A DNA stretch of 57,889 nt from Coriobacteriia bacterium (lineage in GTDB: Bacteria > Actinomycetota > Coriobacteriia > Anaerosomatales > PALSA-660), in NCBI GenBank assembly GCA_030652345.1, contig JAUSAU010000057.1, positions 1 to 57,889 on the forward strand. Direction: 5' to 3'. The notes below the pieces were generated by a model, which worked only from the letters and a program-made list of their open reading frames with translations, did no database searches and was not told the origin of the DNA. The stretch's first letter is position 1. Each line of letters starts with the position of its first letter. This document shows positions 34,476 to 42,360 of the stretch, in pieces. The translations under genes and the position numbers were made by a program.

Positions 34476-35399
34476 GTGGGGATCAGCAGAACGCCGACGT
34501 CCGCGTCGCCGCGCGGCCCGCGGGAGAGCATGTCCGCGCGCGCCCGCGCGCGTCGTGCGCTGGCCTTGGCCGGAGTCCACCTGCGGGTCGCTGCGTTCAG
34601 TCCGTTCACCTGGGGTGCCGTGGCGAGCGGGGCGCTCTACACCGTGCTTGCCGCGGTCGCGAGCGATGCGGATCTACGGATGAAGGGGTTGCGCCTCAGC
34701 ATGCTCGAGGCGGGTTTCTACATGGCCAACGACGCGTACTACGTGACGTTCGGGTTGTTGTTCTGTTTCCTGCTCGCGGCGTCGGCCATGTTTCGGGACG
34801 GGGATCTGGAGACGCTCCTGGTCGTCCGGTCGGGCGACCGCCGCACGTTGTGGGCGGGTCGCTCGCTCGCCCTCGCGGGCCTCACCTGCGCGTATCTGGC
34901 GTCGATGGCTGTCGTTTGGCTCGCCGTGATCGTGCCCGGACATCCGGTGACCGCGGGGTGGAGCCCCGCCTACGAGCGCGCCGCCGCGCTGGTCCTCGCA
35001 GATCCGGGTGGGATCGACCCGGTCTTGCGGGCTGCCGCAGACCCGCATCTGCTTGCGAACTACTCCCCGCTCGAGCTCGCAGCGCTGTGCGGCGCCCTCT
35101 ACGCGCTCGTGTTCGTGACTGTGGGCATCTTGGCTGCCGTGCTCGCACAGACCGTGCGACGGCGCGCGCCGGCCATCCTGCTCACCTTCGGGTACGGGTT
35201 CGCCTACGTCGTGCTCGCCGCGATCGGGCTGAAGCCGTGGACGGTGCTCACTCCGCAGGGCCACCTGCTGCTCGCGGCGCACACTCCCGGCGTCGCGGCG
35301 CACGTGAGCTACCCCGTCTCGTTCGCGGCGTGGGGCGCGACGCTCGCGCTTGCACTCTGGTGGGGCCGCAACCGGACGCTTCGCGCGGTGCTAGGGTAG
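34476..35399 (+). CDS. polytopic membrane protein, second permease subunit
   Basis: 307 residues with six predicted helices and an arginine-rich N-terminal 30 residues. The segment FRDGDLETLLVVRSGDRRTLWAGRSLAL looks like the cytoplasmic coupling region of ABC-2 permeases. Start is GTG at 34476, seven bases after an AAGGAGGAG site. No closer family recognised. Operon context as for its neighbours. Confidence 0.7.
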   Translation: MGISRTPTSASPRGPRESMSARARARRALALAGVHLRVAAFSPFTWGAVASGALYTVLAAVASDADLRMKGLRLSMLEAGFYMANDAYYVTFGLLFCFLLAASAMFRDGDLETLLVVRSGDRRTLWAGRSLALAGLTCAYLASMAVVWLAVIVPGHPVTAGWSPAYERAAALVLADPGGIDPVLRAAADPHLLANYSPLELAALCGALYALVFVTVGILAAVLAQTVRRRAPAILLTFGYGFAYVVLAAIGLKPWTVLTPQGHLLLAAHTPGVAAHVSYPVSFAAWGATLALALWWGRNRTLRAVLG

Positions 35400-35408
35400 G
35401 AGGCGAGG

Positions 35409-36089
35409 ATGCGCGAACTCAGAAAGCACTGGCGCCTGGCCGCGATACTCGTCGCGGTCCAGGTCCTGACGAGCACAGTTCCGCTCGTGGTGTGGTTCAC
35501 CTACGGTCCGCGTCTGGACGATGGATGGCTCGTCGCGATCGCGGACCGCTCGAGTCCGCTGCTCGTCATGTGCTGGCTGTGGCTGCTCGCTCCCACACTC
35601 ATCGCGACGGGGGCGTACTGGGTGTCCGAGTCGCGCGACCGATTCTGCTTGGAGGTCTGGCGCCACGCTTCGTACCGTGACTGGCTTGCACGCCGTGTGG
35701 CGTACCTCGCGGCACTCCCCGCACTCGCGTTCGGGGTGGGACTCGCACCGTGGTTGGTGGTGCGGCATCCGGTGGACGCAGCGGGAGCGCTATCCGTCGC
35801 GGGGCTGCTCGTGCTCTATGCGTGGGCGCTGTCGCTGTTGCTGGTCGGTCTCACCTTCGCCGGTCTGCCGCCGACGCTCGCGCTGTTGGCGGCGCTCCTC
35901 GCCCATGCGGTGGATCTGTCTCTCGAGGTAGCGGGTATGCAGGGTCCCCTGCACTTCTTCCTTCTCGGGGAGGGCGGGGGTGCGTTCTCCGCGCTCGCGA
36001 CCGTCGCGCTGTGCGCCGCCTGCCTGTTCCTGCTGTTCCGCATCACGAGCGTCGCGTCGCTCGCACGTCGAGAGGGTGATCCTGTATGA
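35409..36089 (+). CDS. polytopic membrane protein, third permease subunit
   Basis: 226 residues, about six helices, with SESRDRFCLEVWRHASYRDWLARRVAYL as the likely cytoplasmic coupling segment, parallel to those of the two preceding genes. RBS TAGGAGGCGAGG before the ATG. Its end overlaps the ATPase ATG by four bases, strongly linking it to the ATPase. Three different membrane subunits for one ATPase is unusual; LanFEG-type immunity transporters have two. Confidence 0.7.
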   Translation: MRELRKHWRLAAILVAVQVLTSTVPLVVWFTYGPRLDDGWLVAIADRSSPLLVMCWLWLLAPTLIATGAYWVSESRDRFCLEVWRHASYRDWLARRVAYLAALPALAFGVGLAPWLVVRHPVDAAGALSVAGLLVLYAWALSLLLVGLTFAGLPPTLALLAALLAHAVDLSLEVAGMQGPLHFFLLGEGGGAFSALATVALCAACLFLLFRITSVASLARREGDPV

Positions 36090-36739
36090 CCGCACCGCTC
36101 CTGTCCGTCGAGGACATAACGCTCCAGATCCGCGGGGAGACCGTCCTGCGTGAGGTGTCGCTAACGTGCTCGCCGGGCGAGGTCGTGGGCATCACCGGCC
36201 GCAACGGCTCAGGTAAGAGCATGCTGTTCAAGTGCATCGCCGGGCTGTGCCTGCCGCAGGTCGGCGAGATAGTCGTCGACGGATTCCCGGTGGTGAGCCG
36301 ACGCCGCTTCCCACCCGACCTCGGTGTGCTCATCGAGAAGCCCGGCTTCCTCGGCGCGCTGAGCGCATACGAGAACCTCGCGGTGCTCGCCTCTATCCAA
36401 GACCGAGTCGGCCGCTCCGAGATCCTCGACGCGCTCAGGGTGGTGGGTCTGTCCGAGCATGCGCAGAAGCGCGTGCGGGTCTTCTCGCTCGGTATGAAGC
36501 AGCGCCTTGGGATCGCGCAGGCGATCATGGAGCGTCCGCGCCTCGTCATCCTCGACGAGCCTACGAGCGGGCTCGACGGGGCGGGAGTCGAGATGCTGCG
36601 GCGACTTGTCGCTGATCTGAGGGAGCGGGGGGCCGCCGTGCTCGTCGCGAGTCATCTCGCCGAGGACATCGCGGCGCTTTGCGACCGCTCACTCCACATG
36701 GAGGCCGGGCGACTGGGCGACCCGGCGCGCGAGAACTGA
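36086..36739 (+). CDS. ABC transporter ATP-binding protein
   Basis: 217 residues: Walker A GRNGSGKSMLF, Q-loop region DLGVLIEKPGFLGALSAYENL, signature FSLGMKQRLGIAQAI (SLGMKQR in place of LSGGQ, as in many ABC-2/bacitracin-type ATPases), Walker B LVILDEPTSGLDG, switch LVASHLAED. This class commonly serves self-immunity or peptide export with ABC-2 permeases. Last gene of the operon before a strong hairpin. Confidence 0.92.
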   Translation: MTAPLLSVEDITLQIRGETVLREVSLTCSPGEVVGITGRNGSGKSMLFKCIAGLCLPQVGEIVVDGFPVVSRRRFPPDLGVLIEKPGFLGALSAYENLAVLASIQDRVGRSEILDALRVVGLSEHAQKRVRVFSLGMKQRLGIAQAIMERPRLVILDEPTSGLDGAGVEMLRRLVADLRERGAAVLVASHLAEDIAALCDRSLHMEAGRLGDPAREN

Positions 36740-36778
36740 GCCCCTGCCTGCGAGGACCATTCCACGCTCCATACGTGT

Positions 36779-36809
36779 ACCGGCGCCCGACTTCTGGTCG
36801 GGCGCCGGT
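36779..36809. terminator. strong terminator between convergent operons
   Basis: Perfect 13-base-pair stem ACCGGCGCCCGAC (36779-36791) with GTCGGGCGCCGGT (36797-36809), loop TTCTG, 40 bases after the ATPase stop and 71 before the opposing operon ends. Confidence 0.8.
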
Positions 36810-36879
36810 CCGGTCACGTTCGGTCGTTCTCGGAGTTCTGTGCGCGCCAGCAGCCGCACCTATCGCGGTGCTCCTCAGA

Positions 36880-37374
36880 TCACACGGGATCCGCCTTCGC
36901 GGAACGGCCCTCGATACGCCTCCGAGCGAGGTAGGCGACCAGAGTCATGGCGAAGGCAGGCCCACCGATGACCACAGTCTGCATCAGTGGCTCCCACGCC
37001 GGGAGCGCCGCCGTGAGACCGTACAGGGGCGCCGCGAGGGCGAACAGGAGAATCACCATCACCGGCACCAGACTGCCCTGACTGGCGGTAGCAGGTGGTG
37101 CCGCTTTCAGTGCCCAGAGCAGCAATGGAGGGACCGGCACCACGATGATCCAGAAGACGGTGGCCAGACGGACGAAGCCCGCCCTTGCCCGCGAACCTGC
37201 GAACCAGCCAGCCACCGGCCAGGCGCACGCCGCCACAAGTGCCGCCACCGTACCAACGGCCGTCGGCGGATTCCCCATGAGGAACCCGTTCGCGTTGACG
37301 ATGCCCGATACAACCCACGCAAGCGGTAGGACAACCGCCGCCACGAGCATGAGGCGCTTCTCACCGATCATCAC
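36880..37374 (-). CDS. four-helix membrane protein of unknown function
   Basis: 164 residues with four predicted helices (about 8-28, 38-60, 65-88, 100-120, the last region continuing to a fifth weak helix) and a basic C-terminal tail. The GTG at 37374 overlaps the upstream stop (GTGA); the ATG at 37371 is an equal alternative. Last gene of a three-gene minus operon after two secreted proteins. An immunity or anchoring role would fit the context but is inference. Confidence 0.65.
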   Translation of the reverse strand: MMIGEKRLMLVAAVVLPLAWVVSGIVNANGFLMGNPPTAVGTVAALVAACAWPVAGWFAGSRARAGFVRLATVFWIIVVPVPPLLLWALKAAPPATASQGSLVPVMVILLFALAAPLYGLTAALPAWEPLMQTVVIGGPAFAMTLVAYLARRRIEGRSAKADPV

Positions 37375-37988
37375 GGCAAGCTCGACGTGACTTTGGTGAG
37401 ATAACTCTGCGCCTGCAGCTTGGGAGTCACTGCGCTGCCGCTATGGTCATCTTGGTACCAGAACCCCGCCCTCGTGACGTCCCAGTGCGTGGCGTCGCCG
37501 AAGACACGGAATCCGTACCACTCATACACGTACTCGACCACTCCATCGCACCTCATCTTCGTTACCTCGGCGGGATCCACGTACGTCCCGGCCGTCAGTA
37601 GGTTGTACTCGACTTGGTACAGCCCCGAATAGAGTATCTGCTCGTCTTTCAGCTTCCGCATCATGTAGACGAAGTTGTCGCGTGACGCCGATGAGGGCGC
37701 CGTCTTCGGACGGTACGTGCCCATGTAGGTCTTGCCGCCCAGGAAGTTGCTCCACGTGTCCCACTTCACGTAGCCCGACCCGGGAGTGTGAACGATCGGC
37801 AGACTGGTGGTGTTCCAGCGGGGATCGTCCATGAGCGCCGCGTGCCACTCGTATCCCCAGAGCACCCCGTCGCGGTAGACCGCGTAGCCCTGATTCCCTG
37901 TCGCCGCGTAGACGGGAGCGACAGTCAGCGCGGAGGCGAGGAGCGTGGCCGCCGCTCCCAAGACGAGTCTCTTCATCCTTGAGGTCAT
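37371..37988 (-). CDS. secreted protein, possible permuted papain-like (NlpC/P60-related) fold
   Basis: 205 residues with a signal peptide (RLVLGAAATLLASALTVAPVYA). Two motifs stand out in the mature part: GYEWHAALMDDPRW early and MRCDGVVEYVYEWYGFRV late. The order His then Cys is what circularly permuted NlpC/P60 (YiiX/LRAT-like) enzymes show, and the Cys motif resembles FDCSGLMQYVY of the canonical NlpC protein in this window. Catalysis is untested. The ATG at 37988 has GGAGGAG nine bases upstream; the ATG at 37997 touches it. Follows the repeat protein by 16 bases. Confidence 0.65.
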   Translation of the reverse strand: MTSRMKRLVLGAAATLLASALTVAPVYAATGNQGYAVYRDGVLWGYEWHAALMDDPRWNTTSLPIVHTPGSGYVKWDTWSNFLGGKTYMGTYRPKTAPSSASRDNFVYMMRKLKDEQILYSGLYQVEYNLLTAGTYVDPAEVTKMRCDGVVEYVYEWYGFRVFGDATHWDVTRAGFWYQDDHSGSAVTPKLQAQSYLTKVTSSLP

Positions 37989-38004
37989 CGTGGTCATCTC
38001 CTCC

Positions 38005-39042
38005 TCACTCCTCTGTCCACTTGGGGTTCATGGGGATGCCCTCGTTCGCGATGTGCACCAGGGCCGCCTCCAGGCGCTGGCGCAGCGCTGGTGACTTGAC
38101 GCGGCTGCGAACCGCCCCGAGCGGCTCAGCGATATCGCTCACCGGATGCAACTCCATCGCTGTGATCGCCAGCGCTATCGTTGCCTCGTCCGGGTTCTGC
38201 TCGAGCGCCGTCTTGATGAGGAGTGCGTTCTGGTCGATTGCTCCTCCGATGAGCGCGCGATCCACCCCCGCCGATCCGAGCAAGATGCGCAGCGCTTCCA
38301 GGGACCGCATGTCTGCCAGGGCGAACGTAGCGGAATCACGTAGCTCGGGACTGGTCTTGTCGACCGCGAGTACGGATGTGAGGTGACGGAGCAGCGTACC
38401 CCTTGTGGCGCGGTCGGATTCGAGCGTTCCAGACCGAACAAGCACCTTGTAGGAGGCCGAGAGTTTCGAATCCGAGCATCCATCGGCCCGGGAGAGCGCG
38501 GCAAGTGCGACCCGTCGAGCGGCCACCGGATCGGCCGAGCCCAGCTTCTTGAGAGCATGGAAGGCGACGGGTTCCTCGGAGCCGGATGCCAGCGAGTCGA
38601 GCAGAGCAGAGTCCTCGGTACTGAACTCGTGGCTGACGATGAGTCGGGCCTTGAGCGCCGAATCGAGCCGACCATCTCGCAAGAGCGCTCGCACGTCATC
38701 AGACGACTTCGCCTCGTCGGGATCGCCTGCGAGAAGGTCCACCATCAGTTCGCGAGACTCCTGGGACCTGCGATCGTCCGTGATGGCAGAGATGACATCC
38801 GGCCTCTGGATCGTGCCCCGCTGCTGCCACAGCCGCTCCTTGATCAGTTGGGCCCTGTCGGGATCCGATCGCGTCGATTCATCAAGAGCGTCGATCAACT
38901 GCCGGCTCGACAGTCCATCGAGTGTCGCCTTGGATGACCCGCCAAGTGCGAGCTGGCCGGCCGATGCGGCGCTGACGGTGATGACCGATATGCCGACCGC
39001 GAGTGCAAGTACAGCGAGGTGCGGCGAGATGGTCCTGTTCAC
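38005..39042 (-). CDS. secreted helical-repeat protein (HEAT-like)
   Basis: 345 residues: signal peptide (LAVLALAVGISVITVSAASA), then an all-helical body with repeated units such as EEPVAFHALKKLGSADPVAARRVALAAL and SPELRDSATFALADMRSLEALRILLG, a HEAT/ARM-like pattern. The start is a GTG at 39042 preceded by GGAGGT with a four-base spacer; the ATG at 39159 lacks such a site and would precede the signal peptide by 39 residues. First gene of the minus operon, under promoter P2. Probably a binding scaffold outside the cell; inference. Confidence 0.7.
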   Translation of the reverse strand: MNRTISPHLAVLALAVGISVITVSAASAGQLALGGSSKATLDGLSSRQLIDALDESTRSDPDRAQLIKERLWQQRGTIQRPDVISAITDDRRSQESRELMVDLLAGDPDEAKSSDDVRALLRDGRLDSALKARLIVSHEFSTEDSALLDSLASGSEEPVAFHALKKLGSADPVAARRVALAALSRADGCSDSKLSASYKVLVRSGTLESDRATRGTLLRHLTSVLAVDKTSPELRDSATFALADMRSLEALRILLGSAGVDRALIGGAIDQNALLIKTALEQNPDEATIALAITAMELHPVSDIAEPLGAVRSRVKSPALRQRLEAALVHIANEGIPMNPKWTEE

Positions 39043-39197
39043 ATGTACCTCCGATTCGATGCCGAAGATGGTGCCGCGAGACGCGCGAAGGGTGCCTCGT
39101 TGCGGGAGTCTCATCGGGCGGGGCAGTCTCGGTGAGTCGTCTGGGATCCACCTCCCCACGTGATGCGTACGAAGCAGTCGGCGTGTCCCCGCACGCC

Positions 39198-39220
39198 GTA
39201 TACATGCGCATTATGCATAC
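39198..39220. promoter_or_regulatory. operator-like inverted repeat over P2 -10
   Basis: Arms GTATACAT (39198-39205) and ATGCATAC (39213-39220), seven-base spacer, one mismatch between arms. It covers the -10 of P2. On minus it reads GTATGCATAAT, ten of eleven bases the same as GTATGCATACT over P1. Confidence 0.6.
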
Positions 39221-39239
39221 GCAGTAGGCTCTCGGTCAA
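39210..39239 (-). promoter_or_regulatory. promoter P2 of the minus operon
   Basis: On minus: -35 TTGACC (39234-39239), 18-base spacer, -10 CATAAT (39210-39215). The same -35 hexamer occurs in P1. Confidence 0.65.
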
Positions 39240-39240
39240 C

Positions 39241-39254
39241 ATCATGTACATGAT
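39241..39254. repeat. 14-base perfect palindrome ATCATGTACATGAT
   Basis: Seven-base arms ATCATGT/ACATGAT lying one base upstream of the P2 -35. The ATGT/ACAT halves are of the kind PadR proteins bind, so a second operator is plausible. Confidence 0.5.
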
Positions 39255-39315
39255 CGACGACCCGCCGGGACGATCCGCGGGCCGTTCCTCGTGGTCAAGG
39301 GCGAGCACTGGGGTG

Positions 39316-39345
39316 TTTCCACGTTGTGGTGTGTCGGCATATACT
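39316..39345 (+). promoter_or_regulatory. promoter P3 of padR-ABC operon
   Basis: -35 TTTCCA (39316-39321), 18-base spacer, -10 TATACT (39340-39345). From the -10 on it reads ATACTCGGTACGCATCAT, matching P1 (ATACTCGGTATTCATCAT) at 16 of 18 positions. Confidence 0.6.
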
Positions 39346-39398
39346 CGGTACGCATCATGCGGGATGGCCCCAGCGCGAACCGGCAAGGAGTGGCGCCA

Positions 39399-39995
39399 AT
39401 GTCTGTCCGACACGGTCTGCTCGCGATCCTCGACACGGGTCCCCGGCACGGCTACCAGCTCAAGCTCGAACTCGAGGCGCGCACCGGTCACACGTGGGTC
39501 GTGAACATCGGCCAGGTCTACGCTACGCTCGCACGACTTGAGCGCGACGGGCTGGTTGAGCGGCTCGGGCATTCGGATGACCCACAGATCGACTACCGCA
39601 TCACCGAGTCGGGCAGCCACGAGGTCCGGAAGTGGTTCGACACCCCCGTCGCGCGGCGCGAGCTTCCGCGCGATGAGCTCACGGTGAAGCTCATGCTCTC
39701 GTACGGTACGGGCTGCGACTCGCAACGGGTCATCCAGATACAGCGCACCGCGGTCATGGGCACGCTGCAGGAGTTCACCCGCCTCAAGTCCCAGGCGAAC
39801 GCGGGCGCTGAGCTGGCATGGCTCGCCACGCTCGACCACATGATCCTGCAGACAGAGGCCGAGGCCCGCTGGCTCGATCTCGTCGAGGCGCGGATCGCCG
39901 CCGCCGGGCCTGCCACAACGGCCGCTCGGATCGCCGCTCCTGAGATCGACAGCGAGCCCACCTCGCGCGCTACCACCTCCAGGGTCTCTCAGTGA
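39399..39995 (+). CDS. PadR-family transcriptional regulator
   Basis: 198 residues. N-terminal PadR winged helix (GLLAILDTGPRHGYQLKLELEARTG...NIGQVYATLARLERDGLVERL), recognition helix region about 40-55, then a C-terminal helical dimerisation domain (about 95-175) of the longer PadR-s1 kind and a low-complexity tail. PadR proteins repress neighbouring transporter genes and release DNA on binding small hydrophobic compounds. The ATG at 39399 has AAGGAG eight bases upstream. Stop overlaps the ATPase GTG by four bases; likely autoregulated through P3. Confidence 0.9.
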   Translation: MSVRHGLLAILDTGPRHGYQLKLELEARTGHTWVVNIGQVYATLARLERDGLVERLGHSDDPQIDYRITESGSHEVRKWFDTPVARRELPRDELTVKLMLSYGTGCDSQRVIQIQRTAVMGTLQEFTRLKSQANAGAELAWLATLDHMILQTEAEARWLDLVEARIAAAGPATTAARIAAPEIDSEPTSRATTSRVSQ

Positions 39996-40711
39996 GCGCA
40001 GCACTCGAGTTGCGTGACGTCTGGCACTCCTATGTCACCGGGAACGTGCGAACGCTCGCTGTGCGCGACGTGCACCTCATCGTGGGACGTGGCGAGATGG
40101 TCTCGCTCATGGGGCCGAGCGGGTCGGGCAAGTCGACACTGCTCATGCTCGCCGCCGGCCTCCTCAAGCCCGACCGGGGCGACGTGTTCGTGGAGGGTCG
40201 GCAGGTCGACACGGCTGACAACGATGCCGTCGCGACCCTGCGGCGACGTAGCCTCGGATACGTGTTGCAGGACCGCAATCTGCTGCCCACGCTCACCGCG
40301 GCCGAGAACGTCTCGCTACCACTCGAACTCGAGGGTCGCTCCTTGCGTGAGGCCCGCTCCGTGGCGATCGGCGCGCTCGAAGCGGCGGGCGTTGCCGGGT
40401 GTGCCGACCGCTTCCCTGACGACCTCTCCGGCGGCGAGCAGCAGCGGGTCGCCGTCGCGCGGGCCATCGCAGGCGATCGAGCACTCGTCCTCGCCGACGA
40501 ACCCACGAGCGCTTTGGACTCGCTCACCGGTGAGGGAGTTATGCGCCTTCTGCGCGACTACTGCGAGCGCGGGGGTACGGCGCTCTACGTGACCCACGAC
40601 GCCGCGAACGCGGCATGGGCTGACCGCGTCGTCTTCTTGCGTGACGGCAGGATCTGCGACCAGTCGCGGATCGGCTGTGTGGAGGAGTTGCTGGTGGCGG
40701 GTGCGACCTAG
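39992..40711 (+). CDS. ABC transporter ATP-binding protein, MacB/FtsE class
   Basis: 239 residues: Walker A GPSGSGKST, Q-loop LGYVLQDRNLLPTLTAAENV, signature LSGGEQQR, Walker B ALVLADEPTSALDS, switch LYVTHDAAN. GTG start in a GTGA overlap with padR; the stop abuts the permease ATG. Closest in style to ATPases of MacB/LolCDE-type permeases, which fits the FtsX-like partner next door. Confidence 0.92.
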   Translation: MSAALELRDVWHSYVTGNVRTLAVRDVHLIVGRGEMVSLMGPSGSGKSTLLMLAAGLLKPDRGDVFVEGRQVDTADNDAVATLRRRSLGYVLQDRNLLPTLTAAENVSLPLELEGRSLREARSVAIGALEAAGVAGCADRFPDDLSGGEQQRVAVARAIAGDRALVLADEPTSALDSLTGEGVMRLLRDYCERGGTALYVTHDAANAAWADRVVFLRDGRICDQSRIGCVEELLVAGAT

Positions 40712-42043
40712 ATGGCCGACGCTGCAATGGTCGCGCTCGTGCGCCTTGCTTGGCGTGACGTGCGCGCAGACGGGTACACGACGACCGTTCTGGCCGTGCT
40801 GTTCGCCCTCCCTGTGGCCCTTGCGACGGGAGGAGGCGTCGTCGCACGGTCGGCGGCGGCTACTGTGCAGGTGGCATCCGCCGCCAACACTCCCGCCGCT
40901 GATCCTCGGGACCTCGGCTTCGTCTACCTGATGGGCATGCTGGCGCTGGCGGAGGTCTGCCTCGCGGCGACGGCGATCCTCGGAGTCAAGGCACGTAGAC
41001 GTCTCCACTCGTTTGGTGTGCTCGACGTGACCGGTGTCACCCGGCGCCAGCGATCTACGGTGGCTCTGCTCGGCGGGATGCTCCCGGGTGCCGTCGGCGT
41101 CGCCGCCGGTGTAGTGCTGGGGATCGCCGGGGGGATGATCGCGCTTCCCGTCCTCGCATACCGCAGAGGGCTGCCTGCACCGCACTCCGTTATCGCGGTG
41201 GTCGACGGGGTCATCCCCATGCTGGTCGGTCTCGGCGCCGTCTTCCTCGCCTCCGCAGGGCCGGCACTTCTCGTCGCTCGGACCGAGACCTGCGCCGCAC
41301 TGGCCGGCCGGCGTCCAGCACCCGCACCCGATCCGCGCGTACTTGTCGTTCTGGGCGGGTTGTTCGCCAGCGTCGGCGCGGTCTCGGTCGCCGTCGGCGC
41401 CCTTGTGCCGGGGATCAATGTCGTCCTCGTCGTCCTCGGTACGTTCATCGTTGCGGCGAGCTTCAGCCTCCTCGTGCCTTCGGTGGTTCGGGGAGTCGCC
41501 AAGCACGCGACGGATGCGCCCGCGCCGCTCCGCATAGCGCTTCGCGACATGGCGCGCGACTGGCAGCGGACGCTCCCCACCGTTGTTGCAGTCATGGCCT
41601 GCGAAGCGCTTGCCGTCGCTGTGTCCGCCGTGCTCGCCGCCGGGGAGATGCGGGATGCGGTGTCCTACGGCGTCATCCGCGGCTTCGTCGTCGCGGCGTG
41701 CGCCATGGTCGCTCTCTCGGTAGTGGGGCTCGCCGCAGGCACTGCCGGCGCGGAAGCCGACGCCGAGCGCTCAACGGCTGACGCGGTCGGCCTGCCCCGT
41801 TCGTTCGTCCGCCAGACTCTGGCGCTGGAGGCTGCCGCGATGGCGTTGCTCGGGGGCATCGTTGCGGTTCCAGCCGGCTTGATCCCGGCGCTGGCGGTGT
41901 TGCTCGGGCGCGGTACGTACGATCTCGTCGTTCCGTGGGATGCGATCGCGATCGCGCTCTTTGCGGCGCCAGCGTTCGCATGGACGGGATGCGCGTTCTT
42001 CGCGAGGATCGGCGAGCGGGCCGCCCCGGTCCGGATCCCCTGA
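40712..42043 (+). CDS. FtsX-like ABC permease
   Basis: 443 residues with eight or more hydrophobic helices and two FtsX-like units (KARRRLHSFGVLDVTGVTRRQRSTVALLGGMLPGAVG and AERSTADAVGLPRSFVRQTLALEAAAMALLGGIVA), each holding the coupling-helix pattern of the MacB/BceB permease superfamily. No large external domain. It completes the padR-ATPase-permease operon, a typical drug or peptide resistance arrangement. No clear terminator follows. Confidence 0.85.
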   Translation: MADAAMVALVRLAWRDVRADGYTTTVLAVLFALPVALATGGGVVARSAAATVQVASAANTPAADPRDLGFVYLMGMLALAEVCLAATAILGVKARRRLHSFGVLDVTGVTRRQRSTVALLGGMLPGAVGVAAGVVLGIAGGMIALPVLAYRRGLPAPHSVIAVVDGVIPMLVGLGAVFLASAGPALLVARTETCAALAGRRPAPAPDPRVLVVLGGLFASVGAVSVAVGALVPGINVVLVVLGTFIVAASFSLLVPSVVRGVAKHATDAPAPLRIALRDMARDWQRTLPTVVAVMACEALAVAVSAVLAAGEMRDAVSYGVIRGFVVAACAMVALSVVGLAAGTAGAEADAERSTADAVGLPRSFVRQTLALEAAAMALLGGIVAVPAGLIPALAVLLGRGTYDLVVPWDAIAIALFAAPAFAWTGCAFFARIGERAAPVRIP

Positions 42044-42086
42044 CGCGAGGGGCCGGCGCGACGGCGTACAGGCGGCGTGCTGCCTC

Positions 42087-42115
42087 TTGCACGAGCGCCT
42101 GTGCCGTAGTAATCT
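42087..42115 (+). promoter_or_regulatory. promoter of the initiator tRNA gene
   Basis: -35 TTGCAC (42087-42092), 17-base spacer, -10 TAATCT (42110-42115). A GC-rich imperfect hairpin (42119-42139) lies in the short 5' leader. Confidence 0.7.
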
Positions 42116-42146
42116 GTCGTTCCGCCTGCGGGCGGGAACAACATAT

Positions 42147-42223
<77 letters not shown>

Positions 42224-42232
42224 AAGAAACAT

Positions 42233-42265
42233 ACAGGTCAGACCCGGAAACGGTGTCTGGCCTGT
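42233..42265 (+). terminator. terminator after tRNA-fMet
   Basis: Stem ACAGGTCAGAC (42233-42243) with GTCTGGCCTGT (42255-42265), one G-U pair, followed by TTTGCTTCTC. Confidence 0.8.
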
Positions 42266-42360
42266 TTGCTTCTCCGTGAGGTCGCTGCGGAGGTTCCTCA
42301 CCACCCGTGCGCTATCCTGCTTCCCACCCGTTCCCGACCGCCCATCCCGCCGGAGTCGCC

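Larger units (their letters stand above)
39043..39398. other. divergent control region of the PadR locus
   Basis: 356 bases between the repeat-protein start (minus) and padR (plus). It holds promoter P2 with its operator, a 14-base palindrome and promoter P3, listed separately. AT-rich against the rest of the window. No gene seen. Confidence 0.7.
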
